Counted from the first letter of the stretch, positions 45,378 to 55,144 are shown. The stretch: DNA of 64,000 nucleotides from Diaphorobacter sp. HDW4A (GCF_011305995.1 NZ_CP049910.1:868001-932000), one strand, 5' to 3'. Made by a program: numbers and translations. Notes: generated by a model from the letters alone, not told the origin.

Positions 45378-46316
45378 TCAAGCCTGCTCAGCCAACAAAT
45401 CCTGCAGCGCTTTCACCTGCTGGCGCAGGCGTTCGTTTTCTGACTCCAGCTCGGTCACGCGCTTGCGCAGTTCGTCTACGGAGGGTGCTGCGTCAGCTGA
45501 TGTTTCCGCGTCGTCCGCAGAGGACTCCATGGCTTCTGCCTTGGGCTTCTTCTTGGAGTCACGCACGCGCTTGGCGGCGGCCTTGAGTTCCTGGGCCCCG
45601 CCTTGAGCGGCGGCGGCCTGTTCGGACTGGGGCAGGGAGGACACCACGGCGGCGGCGTTGAGCGAGAGTTCGCCGGACTTCACGGCGGCCACCACTTCGG
45701 GGGCGGCGTTTTCCTGAATCGTCTCGATCATCTTCACCTGGCTTGCGGTCAGGCGGGCCGCGCGGGCGAGGGACTCTCGGGTGTCTAGCGTATCGTCCGG
45801 CACCTTGGCCACGCTGGCGAGCGCCTTGGCTACGACGGGGTCGGTATCGCCTTCCCATGGGGCCTGTTCGCCGCCGTTGGCTTCCTTGGCCTCGGCCTTG
45901 GCGGCGACGACTGCGGCGGCCGCTGCGGCGCGGCGTTCGGCGATGATTTCACGCTTGCGCAGGGCGAGCACGCCGCGCTGGAATTCAGAGACGCTGCGGC
46001 GGCCCAGATGCTGGTCGATCATCCACAGGTGCACGTCTTCCATGCTCTTGAAGCGCGTGTTCTGGATCGTGTTGAAGCTCAGGCCGTTTTTCTCGCAGAT
46101 GCCGAAACGGTTGTGACCGTCGATCAGGATATTGCCCCACAGCACCAGCGAGTCGCGGCAGCCTTCGTCCATGATGCTGCGCTCGAGCGATTCGTATTCG
46201 TCAGGCGTGAGCGGGTCGATGTAGGCCTTGAGTTCGGGCAGCACGACGATGTCGTCGGCCGTCGGGTTTTCGAGTTTGTTGTCGGGGTTGGCGTTGGCAG
46301 GGAGTTCGTAAGTCAT
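45378..46316 (-). CDS. Orphan ParB-like (ParB/Srx N-terminal domain) protein with a coiled-coil tail
   Basis: 312 residues. The N-terminal ParB/Srx-like domain spans about residues 20-100, with LTPDEYESLERSIMDEGCRDSLVLW and the conserved ILIDGHNRFGICEKNGL. Residues 105-120 (RRSVSEFQRGVLALRKREI) recall partition proteins; an Ala-rich segment follows (about 125-165), then a possible helix-turn-helix with LARAARLTASQVKMIETIQEN. The C-terminus (about 275-312) is a heptad-like coiled coil (RKRVTELESENERLRQQVKALQDLL). No ParA or parS is nearby, so a regulatory or former plasmid/element role is possible. Confidence 0.75.
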   Translation of the reverse strand: MTYELPANANPDNKLENPTADDIVVLPELKAYIDPLTPDEYESLERSIMDEGCRDSLVLWGNILIDGHNRFGICEKNGLSFNTIQNTRFKSMEDVHLWMIDQHLGRRSVSEFQRGVLALRKREIIAERRAAAAAAVVAAKAEAKEANGGEQAPWEGDTDPVVAKALASVAKVPDDTLDTRESLARAARLTASQVKMIETIQENAAPEVVAAVKSGELSLNAAAVVSSLPQSEQAAAAQGGAQELKAAAKRVRDSKKKPKAEAMESSADDAETSADAAPSVDELRKRVTELESENERLRQQVKALQDLLAEQA

Positions 46317-46331
46317 TGCAGCAAAACAAAG

Positions 46332-46361
46332 GACAAAGGCCCCGACATCAGGGCCTTTGTC
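46332..46361 (-). terminator. Terminator of the U32 peptidase-like gene
   Basis: Eleven-bp perfect stem GACAAAGGCCC/GGGCCTTTGTC around an 8-base loop. It lies 20 bases after the U32 stop and 15 bases before the ParB-like start, all on the minus strand. The T tract is short. Confidence 0.7.
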
Positions 46362-46381
46362 AAATCAAAAATAGGGGAGGG

Positions 46382-47761
46382 TCAGGCGTTCAGCAGACGT
46401 GAGATCAGAGCGCCTTCGACAGGACCTTCGAGCGGAATGCGCACGCGGATCGGGTTGCCTTGCGCGACTTCGACGGGCTCGCCATCCATGTTGAACATCT
46501 TTTCCAGCTTCACTTGGCGGTTGCCTTGTGGGTGGATGATCTCCAGCGTATCGCCCACCTGGAAACGGTTCTTGGTTTCCACTTCGGCCAGGCCATCCGC
46601 ATAACCACGCACCTCACCCACGAAGTGGCTGCGCTGCAGCACCGAGTGGCCGGTTTCGTAGTTCTGATAATCCTGCGACGGACGGCGTTCCATCAGACCG
46701 CCGGTGTAGCCGCGATTGGCGAGGCCTTCGAGTTCGGTGATCAGCTCGGGGTTGAACGGGCGACCGGCCACCGCGTCGTCGATCGCTCGGCGATACACCT
46801 GCGCAGTGCGTGCCACGTAGTACAGGCTTTTGGTGCGGCCTTCAATCTTGAGCGAGTCCACGCCGATCTTCACCAGGCGCTCCACGTGCTCCACGGCGCG
46901 CAGGTCCTTGGAGTTCATGATGTAGGTGCCATGCTCGTCTTCCATGATCGGCATGTTTTCGCCGGGGCGGCCCATTTCCTCGATCAGATAGACCTGATCG
47001 GCCTTGGGATGGCGCTCGCCGTTGCCGCACGTGCTGAATTGCGAATCGGCATCTTCGCGGGCTTTTTCAAAGCTGAAGCCGTTCTCCATCGTCTGCGCAA
47101 GCGCTTCGCCGGTGTTGGGGTCGACGGCGGCGTCGTGCGTCTTGTATTCCCAGCGGCAGGCATTGGTGCAAGTGCCTTGGTTTGGGTCGCGGCGGTTGAA
47201 GTAGCCCGAGAGCAGGCAGCGGCCCGAGTAGGCGATGCACAGCGCGCCGTGCACGAAGACTTCGATCTCCATGTCGGGGCATTCCTGGCGGATCTTCTCG
47301 ATCTCGTCGAGGCTCAGCTCGCGCGACAGGATGATGCGCGAGACGCCGGCCTTCTGCCAGAACTTCACGGTTGCGTAATTGGTGGTGTTGGCCTGCACGG
47401 AGAGGTGAATCTCGGCCTCGGGCCACTTTTCCTTCACCATCATCATCAGGCCCGGGTCGGCCATGATGAACGCGTCGGGCTTGAGCTCCATGACGGGCGC
47501 CATGTCGCGGATGTAGGTGCGCACCTTGTCGTTGTGCGCGATCAGGTTGCTCGTGACGAAGAATTTCTTGCCCCGGGCATGCGCCTCCTGAATGCCCTGA
47601 GCGATCTGCTCGAGGCGGAATTCGTTGTTGCGGGCGCGCAGGCTGTAGCGTGGCTGGCCGGCGTAGATTGCGTCGGCGCCGAAGTCGTAGGCGGCGCGCA
47701 TTTTGTCGAGCGAGCCGGCAGGCAGCAGCAGTTCGGGGGCTTTGAGAGTCATAGTCGCCAT
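46382..47761 (-). CDS. U32 peptidase-like tRNA hydroxylation protein (YegQ/TrhP type)
   Basis: 459 residues from ATG 47761 (E. coli YegQ 453); the frame continues upstream without a convincing start. Begins KAPELLLPAGSLDKMRAAYDFGADAIYAG, the U32 signature. Cys residues likely to bind Fe-S are in GRCLLSGYFNRRDPNQGTCTNACRWEY near residue 185. VFVHGALCIAYSG precedes them. E. coli YegQ (TrhP) acts in prephenate-dependent 5-hydroxyuridine formation at tRNA position 34, so an RNA-modification role is more likely than proteolysis. It is monocistronic. Confidence 0.9.
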   Translation of the reverse strand: MATMTLKAPELLLPAGSLDKMRAAYDFGADAIYAGQPRYSLRARNNEFRLEQIAQGIQEAHARGKKFFVTSNLIAHNDKVRTYIRDMAPVMELKPDAFIMADPGLMMMVKEKWPEAEIHLSVQANTTNYATVKFWQKAGVSRIILSRELSLDEIEKIRQECPDMEIEVFVHGALCIAYSGRCLLSGYFNRRDPNQGTCTNACRWEYKTHDAAVDPNTGEALAQTMENGFSFEKAREDADSQFSTCGNGERHPKADQVYLIEEMGRPGENMPIMEDEHGTYIMNSKDLRAVEHVERLVKIGVDSLKIEGRTKSLYYVARTAQVYRRAIDDAVAGRPFNPELITELEGLANRGYTGGLMERRPSQDYQNYETGHSVLQRSHFVGEVRGYADGLAEVETKNRFQVGDTLEIIHPQGNRQVKLEKMFNMDGEPVEVAQGNPIRVRIPLEGPVEGALISRLLNA

Positions 47762-47976
47762 TTTCTCAGATACGGCAAGCAGCTTTCCTGCGGAGTGTTT
47801 TTCCGTGCGCGTCAGGTTGGAGGAGGCCTCCACTGAAACCATGTGCTGCTCTCTAGTGGGGCAGGTGAACCTTCGGTTTTTCCGGAGCGGCACCCGGCAG
47901 AACCGAATTGGCAGTGGCGTCCATGTTGCACACAATCTCGTCCATGTGATCGACATTGTGGGCGGAAGTGTTGTAT

Positions 47977-48732
47977 ATGAATGTATCTGAATGGAGTGCA
48001 GCGCTGCCTGTGTGGTTGCTGATGGCCATGGGCGTGTTCCTGTTGGCGGGGCTGGTCAAGGGCGTCGTGGGGCTGGGCCTGCCGACCGTCGCCATGGGAC
48101 TGCTCGCCCTGCGCATGCCGCCGGCCGAAGCGGCGGCGCTGCTCGTGGTGCCTTCGCTGGTCACCAATCTTTGGCAGATGCAGCCGATGACATCCTTGCC
48201 CGCGTTGTTCAGGCGCATGGGGCCGATGCAATTGGGCATCTGTGCGGGAACAGCGGTGGGCGCTTTGCTGATCGGAGCACCTGCGGGCGCGTGGGCTACC
48301 GTGGCTTTGGGCATTGCGCTGATCGTTTACTCGGGCTGGGTTCTGCTCGGGGCGCAGTGGCGCGTCGCGGCAGGGCAGGAGGCATGGCTGGGCCCGGTGG
48401 TGGGCTCGGCGACAGGGCTTGTCACCTCGGCCACGGGCGTGTTTGTGGTGCCTGCAGTGCCCTATCTTCAATCACTGCAGATGCAGCGCGACGAGCTGAT
48501 TCAGGCGATGGGCCTGTGCTTCACGGTGTCGACGCTCGCGCTCGCGGCGGGGCTGGCCTGGAATGGCAGTTTCAACACCGGCGATGTGGGCCGGTCGGCC
48601 TTGCTGCTGGTGCCCGCACTGCTGGGCATGCAGATGGGCACATGGCTGCGCTCGCGGCTGTCGCCGTTGTGGTTCAAGCGTTGTTTGATGATGGGATTGC
48701 TGCTGCTCGGCGTGTCGATGGTGGTTCGCTGA
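47977..48732 (+). CDS. TauE/SafE-family membrane permease
   Basis: 251-residue membrane protein from ATG 47977 (a TTG at 47956 is possible but not needed). About seven to eight hydrophobic segments; typical LAGLVKGVVGLGLPTVAMGLLAL near residue 24 and GSATGLVTSATGVFVVPAVPYLQ near 145, a two-repeat layout. The family exports sulfur-containing organic acids or sulfite; no sulfur gene lies next to it, so the substrate is open. It is followed at 65 bases by a CYTH gene on the same strand. Confidence 0.86.
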   Translation: MNVSEWSAALPVWLLMAMGVFLLAGLVKGVVGLGLPTVAMGLLALRMPPAEAAALLVVPSLVTNLWQMQPMTSLPALFRRMGPMQLGICAGTAVGALLIGAPAGAWATVALGIALIVYSGWVLLGAQWRVAAGQEAWLGPVVGSATGLVTSATGVFVVPAVPYLQSLQMQRDELIQAMGLCFTVSTLALAAGLAWNGSFNTGDVGRSALLLVPALLGMQMGTWLRSRLSPLWFKRCLMMGLLLLGVSMVVR

Positions 48733-48797
48733 AGACAAAGCTGGCTTGATTCGTGGGTACAGTGGCGACTGTCATCGTGTCCCTTGCCGAATCCATC

Positions 48798-49259
48798 ATG
48801 CCCACAGAAATCGAACGCAAATTCCTCGTCCGCGACCGCTCCATCGTGTCGGGGCTGACGGGTGTCCGTATGGCCCAAGGCTATCTCGCGGACAACGGCA
48901 TGATCGTGCGGGTGCGCGTCGTGGGCGACAAGGGATTCCTCACGCTCAAGGGCAAGACCGTCGGCCTCTCGCGTGCCGAGTTTGAATACGAGATTCCGCT
49001 GGCGGATGCGCAAGTGCTCTTGGCCGATTTCGCCAGTCTGGGGCGCATCGAGAAAGTGCGCTACTACCTGCCTGTGAATGAACTGACGTTCGAGATTGAC
49101 GTGTTCGAGCAGGAGCTTTCAGGCCTCGTCGTCGCGGAGGTGGAACTGCCGTCCGAAGACCATCCGGTGCCATCATTGACTTGGCTCGGCGACGATGTGA
49201 GCCACGATCCGCGATACCGCAATTCGGAGCTGGCGGTGAGCCGAACCGTACCGCGCTAG
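48798..49259 (+). CDS. CYTH-domain inorganic triphosphatase-like protein
   Basis: 153 residues from ATG 48798. Starts with PTEIERKFLVRD, the ExExK signature of CYTH/triphosphate tunnel metalloenzymes, which bind metal and triphosphate through a beta-barrel. Charged strands follow: GMIVRVRVVGDKGFLTLKGK, AEFEYEIPLADA, KVRYYLPVNELTFEIDVFEQELSGLVVAEVEL. Members of this compact bacterial type (about 150 residues) hydrolyse tripolyphosphate, not cAMP. It overlaps the 3' end of the convergent regA gene by 4 bases. Confidence 0.88.
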   Translation: MPTEIERKFLVRDRSIVSGLTGVRMAQGYLADNGMIVRVRVVGDKGFLTLKGKTVGLSRAEFEYEIPLADAQVLLADFASLGRIEKVRYYLPVNELTFEIDVFEQELSGLVVAEVELPSEDHPVPSLTWLGDDVSHDPRYRNSELAVSRTVPR

Positions 49260-49837
49260 ACGCGGCGCTTTTCCAGCTTGCGCGTAAGCGTTCGGCGGTG
49301 CATGCCCAAGCGACGCGCGGCCTCGGAGATGTTGAAGCCGGTCTCGGCCAGCACCTCGTGGATGCGCTCCCATTCGAGCGTCTTGATGGAACTGGAGCGG
49401 TTGGTCAGTTCGACCTCTTCATTGCCTTCGGTGTGGCCGAAGGCGGCCTCGATGTCGTCGGTGTTGGAGGGCTTGGCGAGGTAGTGGCAGGCTCCGAGCT
49501 TCACGGCCTCCACGGCGGTGGTGATGCTGGCGTAGCCCGTCAGAACGACGATCAGCATGTCTTCATCGTGCGCGTGCAGCTTGCGCACGCAGGTGAGGCC
49601 GGTGGCTTCTCCCTTGAGCTTCAGATCGACAACGGCATAGCCCGGATCGTGGGTTTCGAGCAGCTTTTCCATGTGCTCCAGGCTGTCGGTGTGCAGCACC
49701 TTGTAGCCACGGCGTTCGAACGAGCGAGCGAGGGTGCGGCCGAAGGCTTCATCGTCTTCGACGATCAGGAGCAGGCGCTGTTCTTCGTCCTGCGGATCGC
49801 CTGCGGGGTCCGGAATCGGGGCATCAATGTTCTGCAT
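49256..49837 (-). CDS. regA: Response regulator of the RegA/PrrA/ActR family
   Basis: 193 residues from ATG 49837 (an ATG at 49849 is also in frame). Receiver domain about residues 22-135 with LLLIVEDDEAF, phospho-acceptor Asp in YAVVDLKLKGEATGL near residue 68, and LTGYASITTAVEAVKLGACHYLAKP. The C-terminus is a Fis-type helix-turn-helix (NISEAARRLGMHRRTLTRKLEKR), typical of the RegA/PrrA global redox regulators. It overlaps the sensor kinase gene by 14 bases and is the last gene of the cyo operon. Confidence 0.92.
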   Translation of the reverse strand: MQNIDAPIPDPAGDPQDEEQRLLLIVEDDEAFGRTLARSFERRGYKVLHTDSLEHMEKLLETHDPGYAVVDLKLKGEATGLTCVRKLHAHDEDMLIVVLTGYASITTAVEAVKLGACHYLAKPSNTDDIEAAFGHTEGNEEVELTNRSSSIKTLEWERIHEVLAETGFNISEAARRLGMHRRTLTRKLEKRRV

Positions 49838-51227
49838 GGGACTGGCCAATCTCGGAAATTGTCTCTGTTCTCGTCTTTGTTTCTGTCTTCGGGGCAGAGC
49901 TCGTCTCGGGCAGGACGATGGACGCCAGCGGCAACGTGATCGTTACCACCGCGCCGCTGTCCGCGCGATTGCGTGCGTGGACGCTGCCACCCAATGTGCG
50001 GGCCACGTTCATCGAGAGGAACAGGCCCAGACCACCGCCCGGGCGGCCCTTGCTCGACACATAGGGCTTGCCGTACTGGGCGAGAATTTCCTTCGCAAAC
50101 CCAGGACCGTCGTCGCAGACGGTGATGACCAGCGCTGTTTCGGTGCGCTCGGCGATCAGCGCCACCCAGTGCGGCGAGGCGTCCCGGGCATTGTCGAGCA
50201 CGTTGAATACCATCTGCTCCAATGTGGCATCCGCCACCATCGGGCGGTCGTCGCCGAACTGGTTGTCGTAGACGAAGGTGTTCACGTAGCGGGTGCGGCT
50301 CCATTCGGCGGCGAGCGAGTCGAGAAAGCGGCAGACGGTGGTCTCGGTCGATGCCTCGCCGCGCGCCTCGCCTGCGGACATGAGAATGTCGCTCACGATC
50401 TTCTTGCAGCGCTGCACCTGCACCTGCATCTCGGCGATCTCTTCGAGCAGCATGGGGTTCTTTGCGAGCGCCGGCTCACGTTTCCAGTCGCCCAGAATCA
50501 CGGCCATGGTGGACAGCGGTGTGCCCAGTTCATGCGCCGCGCCGGAGGCCAGCAGGCCCATGCGCACGACATGCTCCTCTTCGGTTGCGCGCTGGCGCGC
50601 TGCGGCCAGTCGTGCATCGCGCTGGCGCAGGGTGCGCGCGATGCGCGTGATGAACACGACGATCAACGTCGCGTTGAGCACAAAGCACACCAGCAGGCCA
50701 ATGACATAGGGGCTTGCCAGTCCGCGAATCGGGTCGTGCGCGATGGGCAGGTTGATATGGTGGATGCTCAGCACAAAGAAGCACAGCGCCGTGACGACCA
50801 CAATCGTCCAGATGTAGCCGCCGCGCAGCAGCATCGCGCCCACGGCGATCTGCAGCAGGTACAGGAAGACGAAGGGGTTGCTGGTGCCGCCGCTCAGGTA
50901 GAGCTGTACCGTGAGCACGGCAACGTCGACCAGCAGCGCAAGAAACAGCTCCACATTGCGCACGCCGCGCCCTGTGCGCCAGCGCAGCATGGTGACCACG
51001 TTGAAGGCCGCAAGGCAGGCCACCACCATCAGCATTTCCTGCACCGGCAACTGCAGGTTCATTGTGTAGTGGGCCACCTCGATGGTGAAGATCTGACCGA
51101 CCACCGCAATCCAGCGCAGTTGAATCAGCAGGTGCAGATTTTTGAGACCAGCATGCGTCGCGGGCGAGCGCAGGGCTCGCGCGGGGATGCCGGTCGTGTC
51201 CACAATGCTGCCGCTGCTGGTGTTCAT
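49824..51227 (-). CDS. regB: Redox-sensing histidine kinase of the RegB/PrrB family
   Basis: 467 residues from ATG 51227. Five or six membrane helices occupy about residues 35-195. The RegB quinone-sensing motif GGTSNPF is at 113-119. The phosphorylated His is H232 in GAAHELGTPLSTMAVI, and a Cys at 274 (QRCKKIVSDIL) lies where RegB has its redox-active cysteine. N, G1 and G2 ATP-binding boxes follow (NVLDNARDAS, DDGPGF, GGLGLFLS). It would phosphorylate RegA and thereby set respiratory gene expression. It is 39 bases after surf1, apparently in one message with the oxidase. Confidence 0.93.
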   Translation of the reverse strand: MNTSSGSIVDTTGIPARALRSPATHAGLKNLHLLIQLRWIAVVGQIFTIEVAHYTMNLQLPVQEMLMVVACLAAFNVVTMLRWRTGRGVRNVELFLALLVDVAVLTVQLYLSGGTSNPFVFLYLLQIAVGAMLLRGGYIWTIVVVTALCFFVLSIHHINLPIAHDPIRGLASPYVIGLLVCFVLNATLIVVFITRIARTLRQRDARLAAARQRATEEEHVVRMGLLASGAAHELGTPLSTMAVILGDWKREPALAKNPMLLEEIAEMQVQVQRCKKIVSDILMSAGEARGEASTETTVCRFLDSLAAEWSRTRYVNTFVYDNQFGDDRPMVADATLEQMVFNVLDNARDASPHWVALIAERTETALVITVCDDGPGFAKEILAQYGKPYVSSKGRPGGGLGLFLSMNVARTLGGSVHARNRADSGAVVTITLPLASIVLPETSSAPKTETKTRTETISEIGQSHAEH

Positions 51228-51266
51228 GAGGCAGGATTGTCGCCAAATCAAGCGTCGGCTGCCGAG

Positions 51267-52070
51267 TCAGGGCCTTGGCGCGTTTTTGTGCTCATGGCGC
51301 ACCACCAGCCATGCCGCACCCAGCACCATGAGCGCGAGGCCATACCAAGTGAGGATGTAAACGGTGTGGCTGTTGTGGAACTTCACCACGGTCATTCCGC
51401 TGCGCGGCCAGGGACCCTGCATGGCGTTAGCCGGTGTGGGCGTGTCCGTATTCACATGGGCACCTTGTGGAATGCCCTGGTCGATGAAGAGGGGCTGCAC
51501 ATTGGCAAGGCCCTGTGCCTGCCCGATGGCGGCCACATCGCGGGAGTACCACTTGCCGTTGGCCGCATCGTTCTTGCGCAGGAATCCGCCATCCGGCTCG
51601 GCCGCGCGCAGCAGGCCTTCCACGCGGGCGTTGCCCTGTCCGGGCTCGGGCGGCTGGGCGGACGCGCGCTGGCCTTCGGGCACGAAGCCGCGATTGACGA
51701 GCACGACCTGGCCGCTTGCGGTCTCAAGCGGCGTGATGGTCCAGAAGCCTGCGCCGAGCTCGGTCAGTGCCTGTGTGAAAACGGTCTTGTCGGCGAGCCA
51801 CTGGCCTTCGACGAAGACCGGCAGGTAGGCATGCTTCTCACCGATGTCGGCAACGGGCTCGGAGCGTAGCAGTTGCGAGACGGAAACCGGCGGTTGATGC
51901 AGCCTGGTTTCCACGCGTTCCATCAGATCGAGCTTCCACGCGCGGCGTTGCACCTGCCAGGTGCCGAGCGTGACGAAGCTAAAAAACAAGGCGATGCCCA
52001 CAATCGTGAGAATCGCCTTGCTGATGGCAGAGCGCCTGCTGGCGCCCTGCGAGGTGACCGGGTTGGTCAA
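51267..52070 (-). CDS. SURF1-family oxidase assembly protein
   Basis: 267 residues if started at TTG 52070, which overlaps the cyoD stop (TTGA). The frame is open further upstream, but that extension overlaps cyoD and is His/Thr-rich, unlike the family. Transmembrane helix near the N-terminus (ILTIVGIALFFSFVTLGTWQVQRR), then QALTELGAGFWTITPLETASG and VLVNRGFVPEGQR typical of SURF1, and a C-terminal helix (YILTWYGLALMVLGAAWLVV). SURF1 helps insert haem into haem-copper oxidases. It occupies the position where cyoE is usual. Confidence 0.88.
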   Translation of the reverse strand: MTNPVTSQGASRRSAISKAILTIVGIALFFSFVTLGTWQVQRRAWKLDLMERVETRLHQPPVSVSQLLRSEPVADIGEKHAYLPVFVEGQWLADKTVFTQALTELGAGFWTITPLETASGQVVLVNRGFVPEGQRASAQPPEPGQGNARVEGLLRAAEPDGGFLRKNDAANGKWYSRDVAAIGQAQGLANVQPLFIDQGIPQGAHVNTDTPTPANAMQGPWPRSGMTVVKFHNSHTVYILTWYGLALMVLGAAWLVVRHEHKNAPRP

Positions 52071-52492
52071 GGGGTGTGGTGTGCCGGAGCGGTCTGTGCC
52101 GGTGGTGCGTCCGGCATGACATGCTTGGGCATCATGTTGGTGTTCATGTGGAACATCACCCACAGCGTACCGGCGATGCCGATGGCCACGAAGATGATCG
52201 TGAAGATGGTGGACAGCATGGTCCAGCCGCCTTCGACCTTGCCGTTCATGTGCAGGAAGAAGATCATGTGGATCACGATTTGCACGACGGCGAAGCCGCC
52301 CAGCACCAGCACCGCAGTCTTCTTGTCGGTGATGATGTCGGCCATGACCAGCCAGAACGGGATCGCCGTCAGAATGATCGACAGGATGAAGCCCGTCATA
52401 TAGCCCGAGAACGTGCTGTGCGGACCTTCGTCGTGGTGGTCGTGACCGTGGTCGTCATGATGATGACCAGCGTGATTGTGTGCTGCGCTCAT
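52067..52492 (-). CDS. cyoD: Cytochrome o ubiquinol oxidase subunit IV
   Basis: 141 residues from ATG 52492 with a His/Asp-rich N-terminus (HNHAGHHHDDHGHDHHDEG), then three transmembrane helices (about 42-60, 65-90, 100-125). The family features are STFSGYMTGFILSIILTAIPFW and IVIHMIFFLHMN. The ATG shares its A with the cyoC stop (TGATG), so translation is coupled. Subunit IV is not catalytic but supports assembly of the CuB site. Confidence 0.92.
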   Translation of the reverse strand: MSAAHNHAGHHHDDHGHDHHDEGPHSTFSGYMTGFILSIILTAIPFWLVMADIITDKKTAVLVLGGFAVVQIVIHMIFFLHMNGKVEGGWTMLSTIFTIIFVAIGIAGTLWVMFHMNTNMMPKHVMPDAPPAQTAPAHHTP

Positions 52493-53109
52493 CAAAGGGC
52501 TCCCATCAGATAAACGAATGTGAAAACACCGATCCAGACCACGTCCAAGAAGTGCCAGAACATCGACAGGCACATCAGGCGGCGGTTGTTGGCGGGGTTG
52601 ATGCCGTGCTTGGAGAGCTGGATCATCAGCACGACGAGCCAGATCAGACCGAAGGTCACGTGCAGACCGTGGGTGCCCACCAAGGTGAAGAACGCCGAGG
52701 TGAACGCGCTGCGTGTCGGGCCCGCGCCTTCGTGGATGAAGTGCGAGAACTCGTACAGTTCCACGCCCAGGAACGCCAGACCGAACAGGCCGGTGATGGC
52801 GAGCCAGAACAGCGTGCCGCCCAGCTTGTTCTGCTGCTTTTGCAGCATGGCGAAGCCGAAGGTGATCGACGACAGCAGCAGGAAGGCCGTGTTGATGGCC
52901 ACCAGCGGCAGGTCGAACAGTTCCTTGCCTGTGGGGCCGGCAGCATAGTTGTTGCCGAGCACGCCCCAGGTGGCGAACAGCGCTGCGAAGATCAGGCAGT
53001 CGCTCATCAGGTAGAGCCAGAAGCCCAGAGCGGTGCCGTTTTCCGGATGGGGTTCCTCGGCGAGGTGGTACTCGCGTGGACCGATGGCGTTGGTGTACGA
53101 ATTAGACAT
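52492..53109 (-). CDS. cyoC: Cytochrome o ubiquinol oxidase subunit III
   Basis: 205 residues (E. coli CyoC 204) with five transmembrane helices. [22 protein letters not shown] lies near residue 30 and [20 protein letters not shown] near 150; the fold is that of the COX3 family. Its start overlaps the cyoB end by eight bases. It is part of the four-subunit quinol oxidase encoded by cyoABCD. Confidence 0.95.
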   Translation of the reverse strand: MSNSYTNAIGPREYHLAEEPHPENGTALGFWLYLMSDCLIFAALFATWGVLGNNYAAGPTGKELFDLPLVAINTAFLLLSSITFGFAMLQKQQNKLGGTLFWLAITGLFGLAFLGVELYEFSHFIHEGAGPTRSAFTSAFFTLVGTHGLHVTFGLIWLVVLMIQLSKHGINPANNRRLMCLSMFWHFLDVVWIGVFTFVYLMGAL

Positions 53110-55120
53110 GGCTTGCAGCGGCCTTAGCGAGTTCTTGCGTGCGCAGCTCTTCCGTCGCGGTCACTTCTGCCGCAGGGATGTAGTAGTCACGCTTGTAGTT
53201 GAACGTATGGATGATCGCGGCCAGTACCGTCAGGGCAAACGAAACGATCGCCAGCGGCCACATGTACCAGATCATCGCGAAGCCGAATACGGTGGCCAGG
53301 CCCGAGATCACTACGCCTGCGCCGGTGTTCGAAGGCATGTGAATGGACTTGAAACCTGTCAGCGGACGCTTGTAGCCGTGCTTCTTCATGTCGTGCCATG
53401 CGTCGATTTCATACACCACGGGTGTGAAAGCGAAGTTGTACTGTGGAGGAGGCGACGAAGTAGCCCATTCCAGCGTACGGCCACCCCACACGTCACCCGT
53501 TTCGTCACGCAGCTTGTCGCGTTGGAAGTAGCTCACGATCAGCTGGATGAAGAAGCAGCCAATGCCGGCGGCGATCAATGCTGCGCCGAGCGCGGCGATG
53601 ACGAACCAGATCTGCAGCGAAGGATCTTCGAAGTGGTTGGCACGACGTGTCACGCCCATCAGACCGAGGATGTACAGCGGTGTGAAGGCGACCCAGAAGC
53701 CCACCAGCCAGAACCAGAACGAGGCCTTGCCCCAGAACTCGTTGAGACGGTAGCCGAATGCCTTGGGGTACCAGTAGTTGATGGCCGCGAACACGGCGAA
53801 CACCACACCGCCGATGATTACGTTGTGGAAGTGGGCAATCAGGAACAGTGAGTTGTGCAGCACGAAGTCGGCTGGAGGAACGGCCAGCAGAACGCCGGTC
53901 ATGCCGCCGATGGCGAAGGTCACCATGAAGCCGATGGTCCACAGCATGGGCACCGTGAAGCGGATGCGGCCACGGTACATCGTGAACAGCCAGTTGAAGA
54001 TCTTGGCGCCCGTCGGGATCGAGATGATCATCGTCGTGATGCCGAAGAAGGTATTCACACTCGCCCCGGAACCCATCGTGAAGAAGTGGTGCAGCCACAC
54101 GAGGTAGGACAGGATCGTGATACAGACCGTGGCGTAGACCATCGAGGTGTAGCCGAACAGACGCTTGCGCGAGAACGTGGCCACGATTTCCGAGAACACG
54201 CCGAAGCAAGGCAGGATCAGGATGTAGACCTCAGGGTGACCCCAGATCCAGATCAGGTTCACGTACAACATCGGGTTGCCGCCGAAGTCGTTCGAGAAGA
54301 AGTGGGTGCCGACATAGCGGTCCAGCGACATCAGAACGAGGGCTGCGGTCAGCACCGGGAACGAGGCAACGATCAGCGCGTTGGTGCACAGAGCAGTCCA
54401 TGTGAAGACGGGCATCTTCATCAGGTTCATGCCGGGCGCGCGCATCTTGATGATGGTGACGATCAGGTTGATACCGGATAGCGTCGTCCCCACACCCGCG
54501 ACCTGCAGGCCCCAGATGTAGTAGTCAAGACCCGTGCTGCCACTCTGGTGCCCCAGGTTGGAGAGCGCCAGCCAGCCGGAGGTGGAGAACTCGCCCAGGA
54601 ACAGGGAGATCATCACCAGCACGGCACCACCAGTGGTCATCCAGAAGCTGAAGTTGTTGAGGAACGGGAACGACACGTCGCGTGCGCCGATCTGCAGAGG
54701 AACCAGATAGTTCATCAGACCGGTCACGAACGGCATCGCCACGAAGAAGATCATGATCACGCCGTGGGCGGTGAAGATCTGGTCGTAGTGATGAGGGGGC
54801 AGGTAGCCCATGTTGTCGCCGAAGGCCATGGCCTGCTGCAGACGCATCATCACCGCGTCGGAGAAACCGCGCACCAGCATCACGATGCCCAGGATCATGT
54901 ACATGATGCCGATCTTCTTGTGGTCGATCGACGTGATCCAGTCTCTCCAGAGCGGGCCCCAGAGGCGGAACTTGGTGATGCCGGCCAGCATGACGAGGCC
55001 GCCAAGCATCACAGCAATGAAGGTAATGAGCACGATGGGCTCGTGCGTCATGGGAATCTGGTCCCATGTGATTCGTCCGAGCAGCCAGTGAGCTGCCGGG
55101 GTTGTTTGTTCAGACACCAT
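53102..55120 (-). CDS. cyoB: Cytochrome o ubiquinol oxidase subunit I
   Basis: 672 residues (E. coli 663). ATG 55120 has GGAAGAG nine bases upstream; a TTG at 55138 is in frame but lacks such spacing. Haem-copper ligands: low-spin haem His in [14 protein letters not shown], CuB and Tyr in [16 protein letters not shown], two His in LVWLHHFFT, and His pairs in [12 protein letters not shown]. Proton-pumping haem-copper oxidase using ubiquinol, the aerobic partner of the bd oxidase elsewhere in the window. It starts 24 bases after cyoA. Confidence 0.98.
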   Translation of the reverse strand: MVSEQTTPAAHWLLGRITWDQIPMTHEPIVLITFIAVMLGGLVMLAGITKFRLWGPLWRDWITSIDHKKIGIMYMILGIVMLVRGFSDAVMMRLQQAMAFGDNMGYLPPHHYDQIFTAHGVIMIFFVAMPFVTGLMNYLVPLQIGARDVSFPFLNNFSFWMTTGGAVLVMISLFLGEFSTSGWLALSNLGHQSGSTGLDYYIWGLQVAGVGTTLSGINLIVTIIKMRAPGMNLMKMPVFTWTALCTNALIVASFPVLTAALVLMSLDRYVGTHFFSNDFGGNPMLYVNLIWIWGHPEVYILILPCFGVFSEIVATFSRKRLFGYTSMVYATVCITILSYLVWLHHFFTMGSGASVNTFFGITTMIISIPTGAKIFNWLFTMYRGRIRFTVPMLWTIGFMVTFAIGGMTGVLLAVPPADFVLHNSLFLIAHFHNVIIGGVVFAVFAAINYWYPKAFGYRLNEFWGKASFWFWLVGFWVAFTPLYILGLMGVTRRANHFEDPSLQIWFVIAALGAALIAAGIGCFFIQLIVSYFQRDKLRDETGDVWGGRTLEWATSSPPPQYNFAFTPVVYEIDAWHDMKKHGYKRPLTGFKSIHMPSNTGAGVVISGLATVFGFAMIWYMWPLAIVSFALTVLAAIIHTFNYKRDYYIPAAEVTATEELRTQELAKAAASHV

Positions 55121-55144
55121 TTGTTGAGTCTCTTCCAATCTTCA

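Noticed and set aside
49734..51869. Plus-strand open frame of about 710 codons over regB and surf1
   Set aside because: Antisense to well-defined genes with clear motifs; the translated product is His/Arg/Ala-rich with no family features.
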